Below, piece by piece: positions 12,752 to 25,068 of a stretch of 64,000 nt of DNA; position 1 is the stretch's first letter; the number at the start of each line of letters is the position of its first letter. The DNA is taken from contig SZWC01000033.1 of assembly GCA_023375785.1 (NCBI GenBank), positions 765,398-829,397 of the forward strand, in the 5' to 3' direction. The notes beneath the pieces were generated by a model. It did not search any database. It was not told the DNA's origin and saw only the letters and a list, made by a program, of their open reading frames with translations. Source of the stretch: Penium margaritaceum (taxonomy: Eukaryota; Streptophyta; Zygnematophyceae; Desmidiales; Peniaceae). The position numbers and the translations under genes are program-made.

Positions 12752-15700
12752 TGTGGCTAATATGCACACCAAACAACCAAACTAGGGATATGTCACTGAC
12801 CATGACGAGAGAATTTCAATATGGGTGGTCAACATTGACCAACCATAACAAGAGTCAAAAACGGTCAGGGGAGGAATCAATGCTAAGGGAATATCAGTTC
12901 TCAACTAGCAAGTACAACGACCGTCAGTCAGTAGTAGCACGGTGTGGTTACCATGCACAATGACCGACCAAAGTAGGCATATGTACTGCCTTTGACCAAA
13001 GAGATCCGCTGTGTGTGGTCAACGTTGACAACTCATAATACTTGTCACAAATGGTCAGAGGAGGAAACAATGGTTTGGGAACACCGAGTATCAAATAGCA
13101 AGCACAAGGAGCTTCAATACGTTGTGGCACAGTGTGAATACCATGCACAATGATTAACCAAAGTAGGCATATGCCACTGACCATGACCAAATAATGGCAC
13201 TAAGTGTGGTAAACCTTGACAACTCATAACACGAGTCACAAATGGTCAGGGTGGAATGTAATGGTTTGTGATTATTAGTTATCGACAAGCAAGTACAAAT
13301 ATTTTCAATATGCAGTGGCACAGTGTGGCTACAATGCACTGTGAGCAACCAAAGTATGCGTATGTGACTGACCATGAACAAAGAATTTCACTTCATGTGG
13401 TCAACATTTACAACTCACAACACGAATCACAGATAGTCAGAGGGGGCTAACAATGGTTTGGGAACACTGGCTGTCAACAAGAAAGAACAAAGACCTTCAA
13501 TACATAATGACACGGCGTGGTAACCATGTATAGTGACAAACCATGGTAGGCATGTGTCACAAACCATGACCAAACGGATTTCACAGTGTGTGGTCAACGT
13601 TGAAAACTCATAACACGAGTCACAACTGGTCAGTGGGGGAAACCATGGGTTAGGAACACTAGTTATCAACTAGCAAGTAGAAAGATTTTCAACAAGTAGT
13701 GGCACGATGTGGCTAGCGTGCACAGTGACCAACCAAAGGATGCATATGTCACTGACTATGACCGAAGAAGTCCATTATGTGTGGTCAACATTGACAACTC
13801 ATAACACGAGTAACAAATGGTCAGAGGAAGATACAATGGTTTGGGAACCCTATGTGTCAACTAGAAAGGACAAGGAACTTCAATACGTAGTGGCACGGTG
13901 TGGCTAATATGCACACCAAACAGCCAAACTAGGCATATGTCACTGACCATGACGAGAGAATTTCAATATGGGTGGTCAACGTTGTTCAACCATAACACGA
14001 GTCAAAAACGGTCAGGGGAGGAGACAATGCTATGGGAATAACAGTTCTCAACTAGCAAGTACAACGACCTTCAGTCAGTAGTAGCACGGTGTGGCTACCA
14101 TGCACAATGACCGACCAAAGTAGGCATATGTACTGCCTTTGACCAAAGAGATCCGCTGTGTGTGGTCAACGTTGACAACTCATAATAGGAGTCACAAATG
14201 GTCAGAGGGGGAAACAATGGTTTGGGAACACCGAGTATCAAATAGCAAGCACAAGGAGCTTCAATACATTGTTGCACAGTGTGTAACCATGCACGATGAC
14301 CAACCAAAGTAGGCATATGTTACTGGCCATGACCAAATAATGGCAATAAGTGTGGTAAACATTGACAACTCATAACACGCGTCATTAAAGGTCAGGGTGG
14401 AAGCTAATAACTTGTAAATACTAGTTATCGACTAGCAAGTACAAATACCTTTAATATGTAGTGGCACAGTGTGGCTACAATGCACAGTGACCAACCAAAG
14501 TATGCATATGTGACTGACCATGAACAAAGAATTTCACTTCATGTGGTCAACATGTACAACTCACAACACGGGTCAAAGATAGTCAGAGGGGGCTAACAAT
14601 GGGTTGGGAACACTAGCTGTCAACAAGAAAGCACAAAGACCTCCGATACGTAATGACACGGCGTGGTAACCATGAACAGTGACAAACCAAAGTATGCATG
14701 TATCACAAACCATGACCAAACGGATTTCACAGTGTGTGGTCAACGTTGATTACTCATAACACGAGTCACAACTGGTCAGTGGGGGAGACAATGGGTTGGG
14801 AACACTAGTTATCAACTAGCAAGTAGAAATATTTTCAACAAGTAGTGGCACGGTGTGGCTAGCGTGCACAGTGACCAACCAAAGGATGCATATGTCACTG
14901 ACTATGACCGAAGAAGTCCACTATTTGTGGTCAACATTGACAACTCATAACACGAGTCACAAATGGTCAGAGGGAGAGACAATGGTTTGGGAACCCTATG
15001 TATCAATTAGAAAGGACAAAGAAATTCAATACGTAGTGGCACGGTGTGGCTACTATGCACACCAAACAACCAAACTAGGCATATGTCACTGACCATGACT
15101 AGATGATTTCAATATGGGTGGTCAACGTTGACCAACAATAACACGAGTCAAAAACGGTCAGGGGAGGAAACAATGCCATGGGAATATCAGTTCTCAACTA
15201 GCAAGTACAACGACCTTTAGTCAGTAGTAGCACGGTGTGGCTACCATGCACAATGACCAGCCAAAGTAGGCATATGTACTGCCTTTGACCAAAGAAATCC
15301 GCTGTGTGTGGTCAACGTTGACAACTCATAATACGAGTCACAAATGGTCAGAGGGGGAAACAATGGTTTGGGAACACCGAGTATCAAATAGCAAGCACAA
15401 GGAGCTTTAATACGTTGTGGCACAGTGTGGATACCATGCACGATGAGCAAGAAAAGTAGGCATATGTCACTGACCATGACCAAATAATGGTACAAAGTGT
15501 GGTAAACCTTGACAACTCATAACACGAGTCACAAATGGTTAGGGTGGAATGTAATGGTTTGTGAATACTAGGTATCAACTAGCAAGTACAAATACCTTCA
15601 ATATGTAGTGGCACAGTGTGGCTACACTGCACAGTGACCAACCAAAGAATGCATATGTGACTGACCATGAACAAAGAATTTCACTTCATGTGGTCAACAT

Positions 15701-18102
15701 TTACAACTCACAACACGGGTCAGAGATAGTCAGAGGGGGCTGACAATGGTTTGGGAACACTGGCTGTCAACAAGAAAGCACAAAGACCTTCGATACGTAA
15801 CGACATGGCGTGGTAACCATGTACACTAACAAACCAAAGTAGGCATGTTTCACAAACCATGACCAAACGGATTTCAAAATGTGTGGTCAACGTTGAAAAC
15901 TCAAAACACGAGTCACAACTGGTCAGTGGGGGAAACCATGGGTTTGGAACACTAGTTATCAACTAGCAAGTAGAAAGATTTTCAACATGTAGTGGCACGG
16001 TGTGGCTAGCGTGCACAATGACCAACCAAAGGATGCATATGTCACTAACTATGACCGAAGAAGTCCATTAGGTGTGGTCAACATTGACAACTAATAACAC
16101 GAGTCACAAATGGTCAGAGGGAGATACAATGGTTTGGGAACCCTATGTATCGACTAGAAAGGAGAAGGAACTTCAATACGTAGTGGCACAGTGTGGCTAA
16201 AATGCACACGAAACAACCAAACTAGGCATTTGTCACTGACCATGACGAGAGAATTTCAATATGGGTGGTCAACATTGACCAACCATAACACGAGTCAAAA
16301 ACGGTCAGGGGAGGAAACAATGCTATGGGAATATCAGTTCTCAACTAGCAAGTACAATGACCTTCAGTCAGTAGAAGCATGGTGTGGCTACCATGCACAA
16401 TGAACGACCAAAGGAGGCATATGTACTGCCTTTGACCAAAGAAATCTGTTGTGTGTGTTCAACATTGACAACTCATAAAACGAGTCACAAATGGTCAGCG
16501 GGGGGAACAATGGTTTGGGAACACCAAGTATCAAAAAGCAAGCACAAGGAGCTTCAATACGTTGTGGCACAGTGTGGATACCATGTACGATGACCAACCA
16601 ATGAAGGCATATGTCACTGACCATGACCAAATAATGGCACTAAGTGTAGTAAACCTTGACAACTCATAACACGAGTCACAAATGGTCAGGGTGGAAGATA
16701 ATGGTTTTTGAATACCAGTTATCGACTATCAAGTACAAATACCTTCAATATGTAGTGGCATAGTGTGGCTACAATGCACAATGACCAACCAAAGTATGCA
16801 TATGTCACTGACCATGAACAAAGAATTTCACTCCATGTGCTCAACATTTACAACTCACAACACGGGTCAAAGATAGTCAAAGGGAGCTAACAATGGTTTG
16901 GGAACACTAGCTGTCAACAAGATTGCACAAAGACCTTCGATACGTAATGACACAGCGTGGCAACCATGTACAGTGACAAACCAAAGTAGGCATGTGTCAC
17001 AAACCATGAGCAAACGGATTTCACAGTGTGTGGTCAACGTTAAAAACTCATAACACGAGTCACAAATGGTCACTGGGGGAAACCATGGGTTGGGAACACT
17101 AGTTATCAACTAGCAAGTAGAAAGATTTTTAACAAGTAGTGGCATGGTTTGGCTAGCGTGCACAGTGACCAACCAAAGGATGCATATGTTACTGACTATG
17201 AACGAAGAAGTCCACTATGTGTGGTCAACATCGACAACTCATAACACGAGTCACAAATGGTCAGAGGGAGAGACAATGGTTTGGCAACCCTATGTATCGA
17301 CTAGAAAGGACTAGGAAATTCCATACGTAGTGGCACGGTGTGGCTAATATGCACACCAAACGACCAAACTAGGCATATGTCACTGATCATGACAAGAGAA
17401 TTTCAATATGGGTGGTCAACGTTGACCTACCATAACACGAGTCAAAAACGGTCAGGGGGGGAAACAATGCTATGGGAATATCAGTTCTCAACTAGCAAGT
17501 ATAACGACCTTGAGTCAGTAGTAGCACGGTGTGGCTACCATGCACAATGAACGGCCAAAGTAGGCATATGTGCTGCCTTTGACCAAAGAAATCTGCTGTG
17601 TGTGGTCAACATGGACAACTCATAAAACGAGTCACAAATGGTCAGAGGGGGGAAACAATGGTTTGGGAACACCAAGTATCAAAAAGCAAGCACAAGGAGC
17701 TTCAATACGTTGTGGCACGGTGTGGATACCATGCACGATGACCAACCAAAGTAGGCATATGTCACTAACCATGACCAAATAATGGCACTAAGTATGGTAA
17801 ACCTTGACAACTTATAACACGAGTCACAAATGGTAAGGGTGGACGATAATGGTTTGTAAATACTAGTTATTGACTCGCAAGTGAAAATACCTTCAATATA
17901 TAGTCGCACAATGTGGCTACAATGAACAGTGACCAACCAAAGTATGCATAGGTCACGGACCATGAACAAAGAATTTCACTTCATGTGGTTAGCGTTGACA
18001 ACTCACAACACAAGTCACTGATAGTCAGAGGGGGTAAAAATGGTTTGGGAACACTAGCTATCAACTAGAAAGCACAACAACCTTCAATACTTAGTGACAC
18101 GG

Positions 18103-18569
18103 CCTGGTAACCACGTACAGTTACAAACCAAACTAGGCATATGTCACTAACCATGACCAAAGAATTTCAATAAGGGTGGCCAAGGTTCGCAACCCATAAC
18201 ATGAGTCACAAATGGTTGGAGGGGGAAACCATGGTCTCAAAACACTATGTATCTTCTAGCAAGTACAAATATTTATGGTATGTATTGGAACAGTGTGGCT
18301 ACCGTGCACAACGACCTACCCAAGTAGGCATACATCACTGCTCATGACCGAAGAAGCTTAGTGTGTGTGGTTGACGTTCACAAATCATAATACAAGACAA
18401 AAATGGGCAGAGGGAGAAACAATGGTTTGGGAATACTCGGTATCGAATAGAAAGTACAAAGACCTTCGATAAGTGGTGGCATAGTGTGGCTACCATGCAC
18501 AGTGACCAACCAAAGTATGCTTTTGTCACTGAATATGATAAAAAGAGTTTCACTGTGTGTAGTCAACTT
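18103..18569 (+). repeat. Divergent edge monomers next to insert copy 2
   Basis: M5' (18,103), M6' (18,294) and a partial monomer (18,485-18,569) keep the 191-bp phase but differ strongly from the array types, for example CTTCTAGCAAGTACAAATAT and CATCACTGCTCATGACCGAA. The same edge forms occur inverted beside insert copies 3 and 4. They mark the ancestral left flank of the insert. Confidence 0.85.
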
Positions 18570-18788
18570 TCATTGTTACAGCTGGTCAATCGGAGCAATG
18601 GTTGAGAGGTTATTCAAGCTCAAAGTTGCAAAATTTGAAATTCCGTCTGCTTCAATCTTTTTATCATTAAACTAACTTTGTTATCATTCATGCTTTTGAA
18701 AACTACCCTTTAATCTTTCACCCCCTTATTTTATGCCCTTTACCCATAGGAACCCTTATAATGTCATTTGGACATCATATGAACACCA

Positions 18789-18862
18789 TGTGCGCTGGCT
18801 TAGTGTTTCTAGTGTTAGATTCTGGAGCAGTAGGTCCTGGGTTTGAATCCTCGTACGCGCAA
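18789..18862 (+). other. tRNA-like Pol III promoter module in insert copy 2
   Basis: An A-box match TGGCTTAGTGT (18,796-18,806) and a B-box match GGTTTGAATCC (18,840-18,850) have starts 44 bp apart. Possible acceptor-stem halves TGCGC and GCGCA flank them. T-stem pairing is poor, so this is a decayed tRNA-derived promoter rather than a working tRNA gene. Confidence 0.65.
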
Positions 18863-18905
18863 TATAGAATAGGATTGCTACCTGGGGGGGGGGGGGGGGG
18901 GGGTT

Positions 18906-19039
18906 NNNNNNNNNNNNNNNNNNNNNNNNNNNNNNNNNNNNNNNNNNNNNNNNNNNNNNNNNNNNNNNNNNNNNNNNNNNNNNNNNNNNNNNNNNNNNNN
19001 NNNNNNNNNNNNNNNNNNNNNNNNNNNNNNNNNNNNNNN
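18906..19039. other. Assembly gap of 134 N within a G run
   Basis: Poly-G lies on the left (18,884-18,903) and right (19,040-19,049) of the N's. The ungapped copy at 41,205-41,717 shows that only about 70-90 bp of C/G-run-rich insert body belongs here. The gap length is probably not exact. Confidence 0.85.
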
Positions 19040-19171
19040 GGGGGGGGGGTGTCATAATGCAGTCGCAAATCTGTCCTCCAGGTTGTCCACGGAACATCCC
19101 TCTAAGGGAGTTGGGAGGGAGAATTCCAGTGAAATCACCTACGCATAAAAAATCAACACAAACCAACCTGG

Positions 19172-20774
19172 TGTCAAAGGGAGAAACCTTTTGCTATTTA
19201 TTGACTTGCAAGTACAAAGAATTTAAACAAGTAGTGGAACGGTGTGGCTACCATGTACAATGACCAACCAGATTAGGCATGTGCCACTTACCATGACGAA
19301 ATAATTTTACTATGTGCGGTCAACGTTCACAACCCATAACCTGGGACACGAATTGTCAGTGGGGGGGAAGCAATGGTTTGGGAATACTAGATACCAACTA
19401 GCAAGTACAACGACCTTCAATGTGTAGTGGCACAGTGTGGCTACAATGCACAGTGACCAACCAAAGTATGCATATGTCAATGACCATGAACAAAGAATTT
19501 CAATTCATGTGGTCAATGTTGACAACTCACAACACGAGTCATAGATATACAGATGGGGTAACAATGAGCTGGGAACACTATCTGTCAACAAGAAAGCACA
19601 AAGACCTTCGACACGTAGTGACACGATGTGGTAAGCATGTACAATGACAAACCAAAGTAGGCATATGTCGCTAGCCAAGACCAAACGGATTTCAGAGTGT
19701 GTGGTCAACGTTGAAGACGCAAAACACGAGTCACAAATGGTCAGAGGGGAAATAATGGGTTGGGAACAGTAGTTATCAACTAGCAAGTAGAAAGATTTTC
19801 AACACGTGGTGGCACAGTGTGGCTAGCGTGCACAGTGACCAACCAAAGGATGCATATGTCACTGACTATGACCGAAGAAGTCCACTATGTATGGTCAACG
19901 TTGACAACTCATAACACGAGTCACAAATGGTCAGAGGAGGAACCAATGGTCTGGGAACATCAGGTATCAACTAGCATGCACAAGGACCTTCAACAAGTTG
20001 TGGCACGGTGTGGATACCATGCACAATGACCAACCAAAGTAGGCATATGTCACTGACCATGACCAAATAATGTCAATAAGTGTGGTAAACTTTGACAGCT
20101 CATAACACAAGTCACAAATGGTCAGAGTGGAAGACAATGGTTCATGAATACTAGGTATCGAGTAGCAAGAACAAATACCTTTAATATGTAGTGGCACAGC
20201 ATGGACACCATGCACAATGACCAACCAAAGTATGCATATGTCACTGACCATAACCAACGAATTTCACCTCATGTGGTCAGCGTTGACAACTCACAACACG
20301 AGTCAAATATAGTCAAAGGGGGAGAACAATGGTTAGGGAACACTAGCTAGTAACCAGAAAGCACAAATACCTTTAATACGTAGTGACATGGCGTGGTAAC
20401 CATGTACAGTGACAAACCAAAGTAGGCATATGTCACTAACCATGACCAAATGAATTTCACAGTGTGTGATCAATATTGAAAACTCATAGCATGAGTCACA
20501 AATGGTGAGAGGGGGAAACAATGGATTGGGAACACTATGTGTCAACCAGCAAGTACAAAGAATTTCAACAAGAAGTGGCACGGTTTGGCTAGCGTGCACA
20601 GTGATCAACCAAAGGATAAAGACGTCACTGACTAAGATCAAAGAAATCCAGTATGCGTGGTCAACATTGACAAATCATAACAAGAGTCACAAATGGTCAG
20701 AGGAAGAGACAATGGTTTGGGAACCCTATGCATGGACTAGAAAGGACAAATAACTTCAATACGTAGTGGCACGG
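19172..20774 (+). repeat. Satellite variant block T3 (shortened to 8 monomers)
   Basis: After a remnant (19,172-19,242), M1' (19,243) runs directly into M4 (19,436), then M5, M6* (19,818), M3, M4, M5 and M6 (20,584). Compared with T1, exactly two monomers (M2 and M3) are missing. The M1' ends with M3-like CCTTCAATGTGTAGTGGCAC, so the loss joined equivalent points of two monomers. Confidence 0.85.
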
Positions 20775-23700
20775 TGTGGCTACTATGCACATCAAACAAC
20801 CAAACTAGGCATATGTCACTGACCATGACCAAAGAATTTCAATATGGATGGTCAACGTTCACCAACCATAACACGAGTCACAAATGGTCAGAGGGGGGGA
20901 ATAGTGGTTCGGGAATATCAGTTTTTAACTCGCAAGTACAGCGCCCTTCAATCAGTAGTAGCACGATGTGGCTACCATGCACAATAAACGACCAAAGTAG
21001 GCATGTGTACTGCCTTTGACCAAAGAAATCCGCTGTGTGTGGTCAACGTTGACAACTCGGAACACGAGTCACAAATGGTCAAAGGGGGAAACAATGGTTT
21101 GGGAACACCAAGGATCAAAAAGGAAGCACAAGGGGCTTCAATACGTAGTGGCTCAGTGTGGATACCATGCACGATGACCAACCAAAGTAGGCATATGTCA
21201 CTGACCATGACCAAATAATGGCACTGAGTGTGGTAAACCCTGACAACGCATAACACGAGTAACAAATGGTCAGGGTGGAATACAATGGTTTGTGAGTACT
21301 AGTTATTGACTAGCAAGTACAAATACCTTCAATATGTAGTGGCACAATGTGCCTACTATGCACAGTGACCAACCAAAGTATGCATATGTCACTGACCATG
21401 AACAAAGAATTTCACTTCATGTGGTCAACATTTACATTTCACAACACGGGTCACAAATAGTCAGAGGGGGCTAACAATGGTTTGGGAACACTAGCTATCA
21501 ACAAGGAAGCACAAAGACCTTCGATACGTAATGACACGGCGTGGTAACCATGTACAGTGACAAATCAAAGTTTGCATGTGTCACAAACCATGACCAAACG
21601 GATTTCACAGTGTGTGGTAAACGTTGACAACTCATAACACGAGTGACAAATGGTCAGTGGGGGAAACCATGGGTTGGGAACACTAGTTATCAACTAGCAA
21701 GTAGTAAGATTTTCAACAAGTAGTGGCACGGTGTGGCTAGCGTGCACAATGACCAACCAAAGGATGCACACGTCACTGACTATGACCGAAGAAGTCCACT
21801 ATGTGTGGTCAACATTGACAACTCATAACACGAATCACAAATGGTCAGAGGGAGAGACAATGATTTGGGAACCCTATGTATCTATTAGAAAGGACAAAGA
21901 ACTTCAATACGTAGTGGCACGGTGTGGTGAATATGCACGCCAAACAACCAAACTAGGCATATGTCACTGACCATGACGAGAGAATTTAAATATGGGTGGT
22001 CAACGTTCACCAACCATAACACGAGTAAAAAAACGGTCAGGGGAGGAAACAATGCTATGGGAATATCAGTTCTCACCTAGCAAGTACAACGACCTTCAGT
22101 CAGTAGTAGCACGTTGTGGCTACCATGCACAATGAACAACCAAAGTAGGCATGTCTACTGCCTTTGACCAAAGAAATCTGCTGTGTGTGGACAACATTGA
22201 CAACTCATAATACGAGTCACAAATGGTCAGAGGGGTAAACAATGGTTAGGGAACACCAAGTATAAGATATCAAGCACAAGGAGCTTCAATACGTTGTGGC
22301 ACGGTGTGGATACCATGCACGATGTCCAACCAAAGTAGGCATATGTCACTGACCATGACCAAATAATGGCACTAAGTGTGGTAAATCTTGAGAACTCATA
22401 ACAAGAGTCACAAATGGTCACGGTGGAAGATAATGGTTTGTGAATACTAGTTATTGGCTAGCAAGTACAAATACCTTCAATATGTAGTGGCACAGCGTGG
22501 CTACCATAAACAGTGACCAACCAAAGTATGGTTATGTCATTGACCATGAACAAAGAATTTTACTTCATGTCGTCAGCGCTGACAACTCACAACACGAGTC
22601 ACTGATTGTCAGAAGGGGTAACAATGGTTTGGGAATACTAGCTATCAACTAGAAAGCACAAAGACCTTCGATACGTAGTGACACGGCCTGGCAACCATGT
22701 ACAATGACAAACCAAAGTAGGCATGTGTCAAAAACCATGAACACCCAGATTTCACAGTGTGGGGTCAACATTGAAAACTCATACCACGAGTCACAAATGG
22801 TCAGTGGGGGAGACCATGGGTTGGGAACACTAGGTATCAACTAGCAAGTATACATATCTTCAACAAGTAGTGGCACGGTGTGGCTAGCGTGCACATTGAC
22901 CAAACAAAGGATGCATATGTCACTGACTATGACCAAAGAAGTCCACTATGTGTGGTCAACATTGACAACTCATAACACGAGTCACAAATGGTCAGAGGGA
23001 GAGACAATGGTTTGGGAACCCTATGTATCAACTAGAAGGGACAAAGAACTTCAATATGTAGTGGCACGGTGTGGCTAGCGTGCACATTGACCAAACAAAG
23101 GATGCATATGTCACTGACTATGACCAAAGAAGTCCACTATGTGTGGTCAACATTGACAACTCATAACACGAGTCACAAATGGTCAGAGGGAGAGACAATG
23201 GTTTGGGAACCCTATGTATCAACTAGAAAGGACAAAGAACTTCAATATGTAGTGGCACGGTGTGGCTACTATGCACACCAAACAACCAAACTAGGCATAT
23301 GTCACTGACCATGACCAGATAACTTCAATATGGGTGGTCAACGTTGACCAAGCATAACACGAGTCACAAACGGTCAGGGGAGGAAACAATGCTATGGGAA
23401 TAGCAGTTCTCAACTAGCAAGTAAAACAACCTTCAGTAAGTAGTAGCACGGTGTGGCTACCATGCACAACGACCGACCAAAGTAGGCATATGTACTGCCT
23501 TTGACCAAAGAAATCCGCTGTCTGTTGACAGCTCATAACACGAGTCACAAATTGTCTGAGGGGGAAACAATGGTTTGGGAACATCGAGTATCAAATAGCA
23601 AGCACAAGGAGCTGCAATACGTTGTGGCACAGTGTGGATACCATGCACGATGACCAACCAAAGTAGGCATATGTCACTGACCATGACCAAACAATGGCAC

Positions 23701-25020
23701 CAAGTGTGGTAAACCTTGACAACTCATAACACGAGTCACAACTGGTCAGGGTGGAATGCAATGGTTTGGGGATACTAGTTATTGACTAGCAAGTACAAAT
23801 ACCTTCAATATGTAGTGACACAGTACTGCTACAATGTACTGTGACCAACCAAAGTATGCATATGTGACTGACCATGAACAAATAATTTCACTTTATGTGG
23901 TCAACATTTACAACTCACAACACGGGTCACAGATAGTCAGAGGAGGCTAACAATGGTTTAGGAACACTAACTGTCAAAAAGAAAGCACAAAGACTTTTGA
24001 TACGTAATGACACGGCGTAGTAACCATGTACAGTAACAAACCAAAGGAGGCATGTGTCACAAACCATGACCAAACGGATTTCACACTGTGTGGTCAACGT
24101 TGAAAACTCATTACACGAGTCACAACTGGTCAGTGGGGGAGACCATGGGTTGGGAACACTACTTATCAACTAGCAAGTAGAAATATTTTCAACAAGTAAT
24201 GGCACGGTGTGGCTAGCGTGCACAGTGACCAACCAAAGGATGCATATGTCACTGACTATGACCGAAGAAGTCCACTATATGTCGTCAACATTGACAACTC
24301 ATAACACAAGTCACAAATGGTCAGAGGGAGAGACAATGGTTTGGGAACCGTATGTATCAACTAGAAAGGACAAAGAACTTCAATACGTAGTGGCACGGTG
24401 TGGCTACTATGCACACCAAACAACCAAACTAGGCATATGTCACTGACCATGACCAGATAATTTCAATATGGGTGGTCAACGTTGACCAACCATAACACGA
24501 GTCACAAACGGTCAGGGGAGGAAACAATGCTATGGGAATAGCAGTTCTCAACTAGCACGTACAACGACCTTCAGTCAGTAGTAGCACTTTGTGGCTGCCA
24601 TGCACAATGACCGACCAAAGTAGGCATATGTACTGCCTTTTACCAAAGTATTCCGCTGTGTGTGGTCAACGTTGACAACTCATAATACGAGTCACGAATT
24701 GTCTGAGGGGGAAACAATGATTGGGGAACACCGAGTATCTAATAGCAAGCACAAGGAGCTTCAATACGTTGTGGCACAGTGTGGATACCATGCACGATGA
24801 CCAACCAAAGTAGGCATATGTCACTGACCATGACCAAACAATGGCACTAAGTGTGGTAAACATTGACAACTCATAACACGAGTCACAACTGGTCAGGGTG
24901 GAATGTAATGGTTTGTGAATACTAGTTATTGACTAGCAAGTACAAATATCTTCAATATGTAGTGGCACAGTGCTGCTACAATGCACTGTGACCAACCAAA
25001 GTATGCAGATGTGACTGACC
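20775..25020 (+). repeat. HOR run ending at the inversion
   Basis: Units lie at 20,775-21,922, 21,923-23,260 (1,338 bp, M6 doubled) and 23,261-24,398 (1,138 bp, a short M2), followed by a partial unit (24,399-25,020) that stops inside M4 after GTGACTGACC. No other feature was seen. Confidence 0.9.
22879..23260 (+). repeat. Tandem doublet of M6 (left arm)
   Basis: Two 191-bp copies (22,879-23,069 and 23,070-23,260) are almost identical and share private variants such as GCACATTGACCAAACAAAGG. A matching doublet lies inverted at 36,742-37,123 in the right arm. Confidence 0.92.
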
Positions 25021-25068
25021 TTATTTGTCCTTTCTAGTTGATACATAGGGTTCCAAACTACGTATTGA
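25011..25068. other. Strand-switch (inversion) junction of the satellite array
   Basis: Up to 25,020 the monomers read on the + strand, ending in a partial M4. From 25,021 they read on the - strand, starting inside M6. There is no N. Just after the switch, TCCTTTCTAGTTGATACATA occurs twice about 52 bp apart, the first time as a short truncated piece. There is no perfect palindrome at the centre, so this is not a simple fold-back. Confidence 0.88.

Larger units (their letters stand above)
7986..18484 (+). repeat. Regular run of nine HOR units
   Basis: Nine consecutive M1-M6 units occupy 7,986-9,122, 9,123-10,267, 10,268-11,604, 11,605-12,751, 12,752-13,898, 13,899-15,044, 15,045-16,191, 16,192-17,338 and 17,339-18,484. 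Seven are 1,144-1,147 bp long. The first is 1,137 bp. The third is 1,337 bp because one M2 monomer is doubled. The same monomer type in neighbouring units is far more alike than different types within one unit, the hallmark of a homogenised HOR. In the last unit M5 and M6 are divergent edge forms. No gene, promoter or non-satellite sequence was seen in the run. Confidence 0.93.
18570..19171 (+). mobile_element. Insert element copy 2 (tRNA-related, SINE-type), gapped
   Basis: Non-satellite sequence replaces about 25-30 bp of a monomer. An AT-rich left part (18,570 to about 18,785, starting near CTGGTCAATCGGAGCAATGG) is followed by a tRNA-like head with Pol III A- and B-box matches, a run of 20 G's, an N gap, ten more G's, and a body ending in an A-rich tail. 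The order of head, body and tail fits a tRNA-derived SINE. The AT-rich left part may be a separate fragment. No coding capacity is visible. The family is not recognised. The edges are approximate. Confidence 0.7.

Noticed and set aside
7986-18484. CRISPR array
   Set aside because: The repeat is regular, but the whole 191-bp period is conserved and there are no unique spacers. The context is eukaryotic satellite.
18756-19166. Open frames across the N gaps, with proline- or glycine-rich stretches
   Set aside because: They are made of homopolymer C/G runs and undetermined bases, so the apparent coding length is artificial.
25011-25068. Simple fold-back (palindromic) artefact at the strand switch
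   Set aside because: The bases on the two sides of 25,020 come from different monomer types and do not mirror each other, so a perfect hairpin read artefact is unlikely. A chimeric join remains possible.
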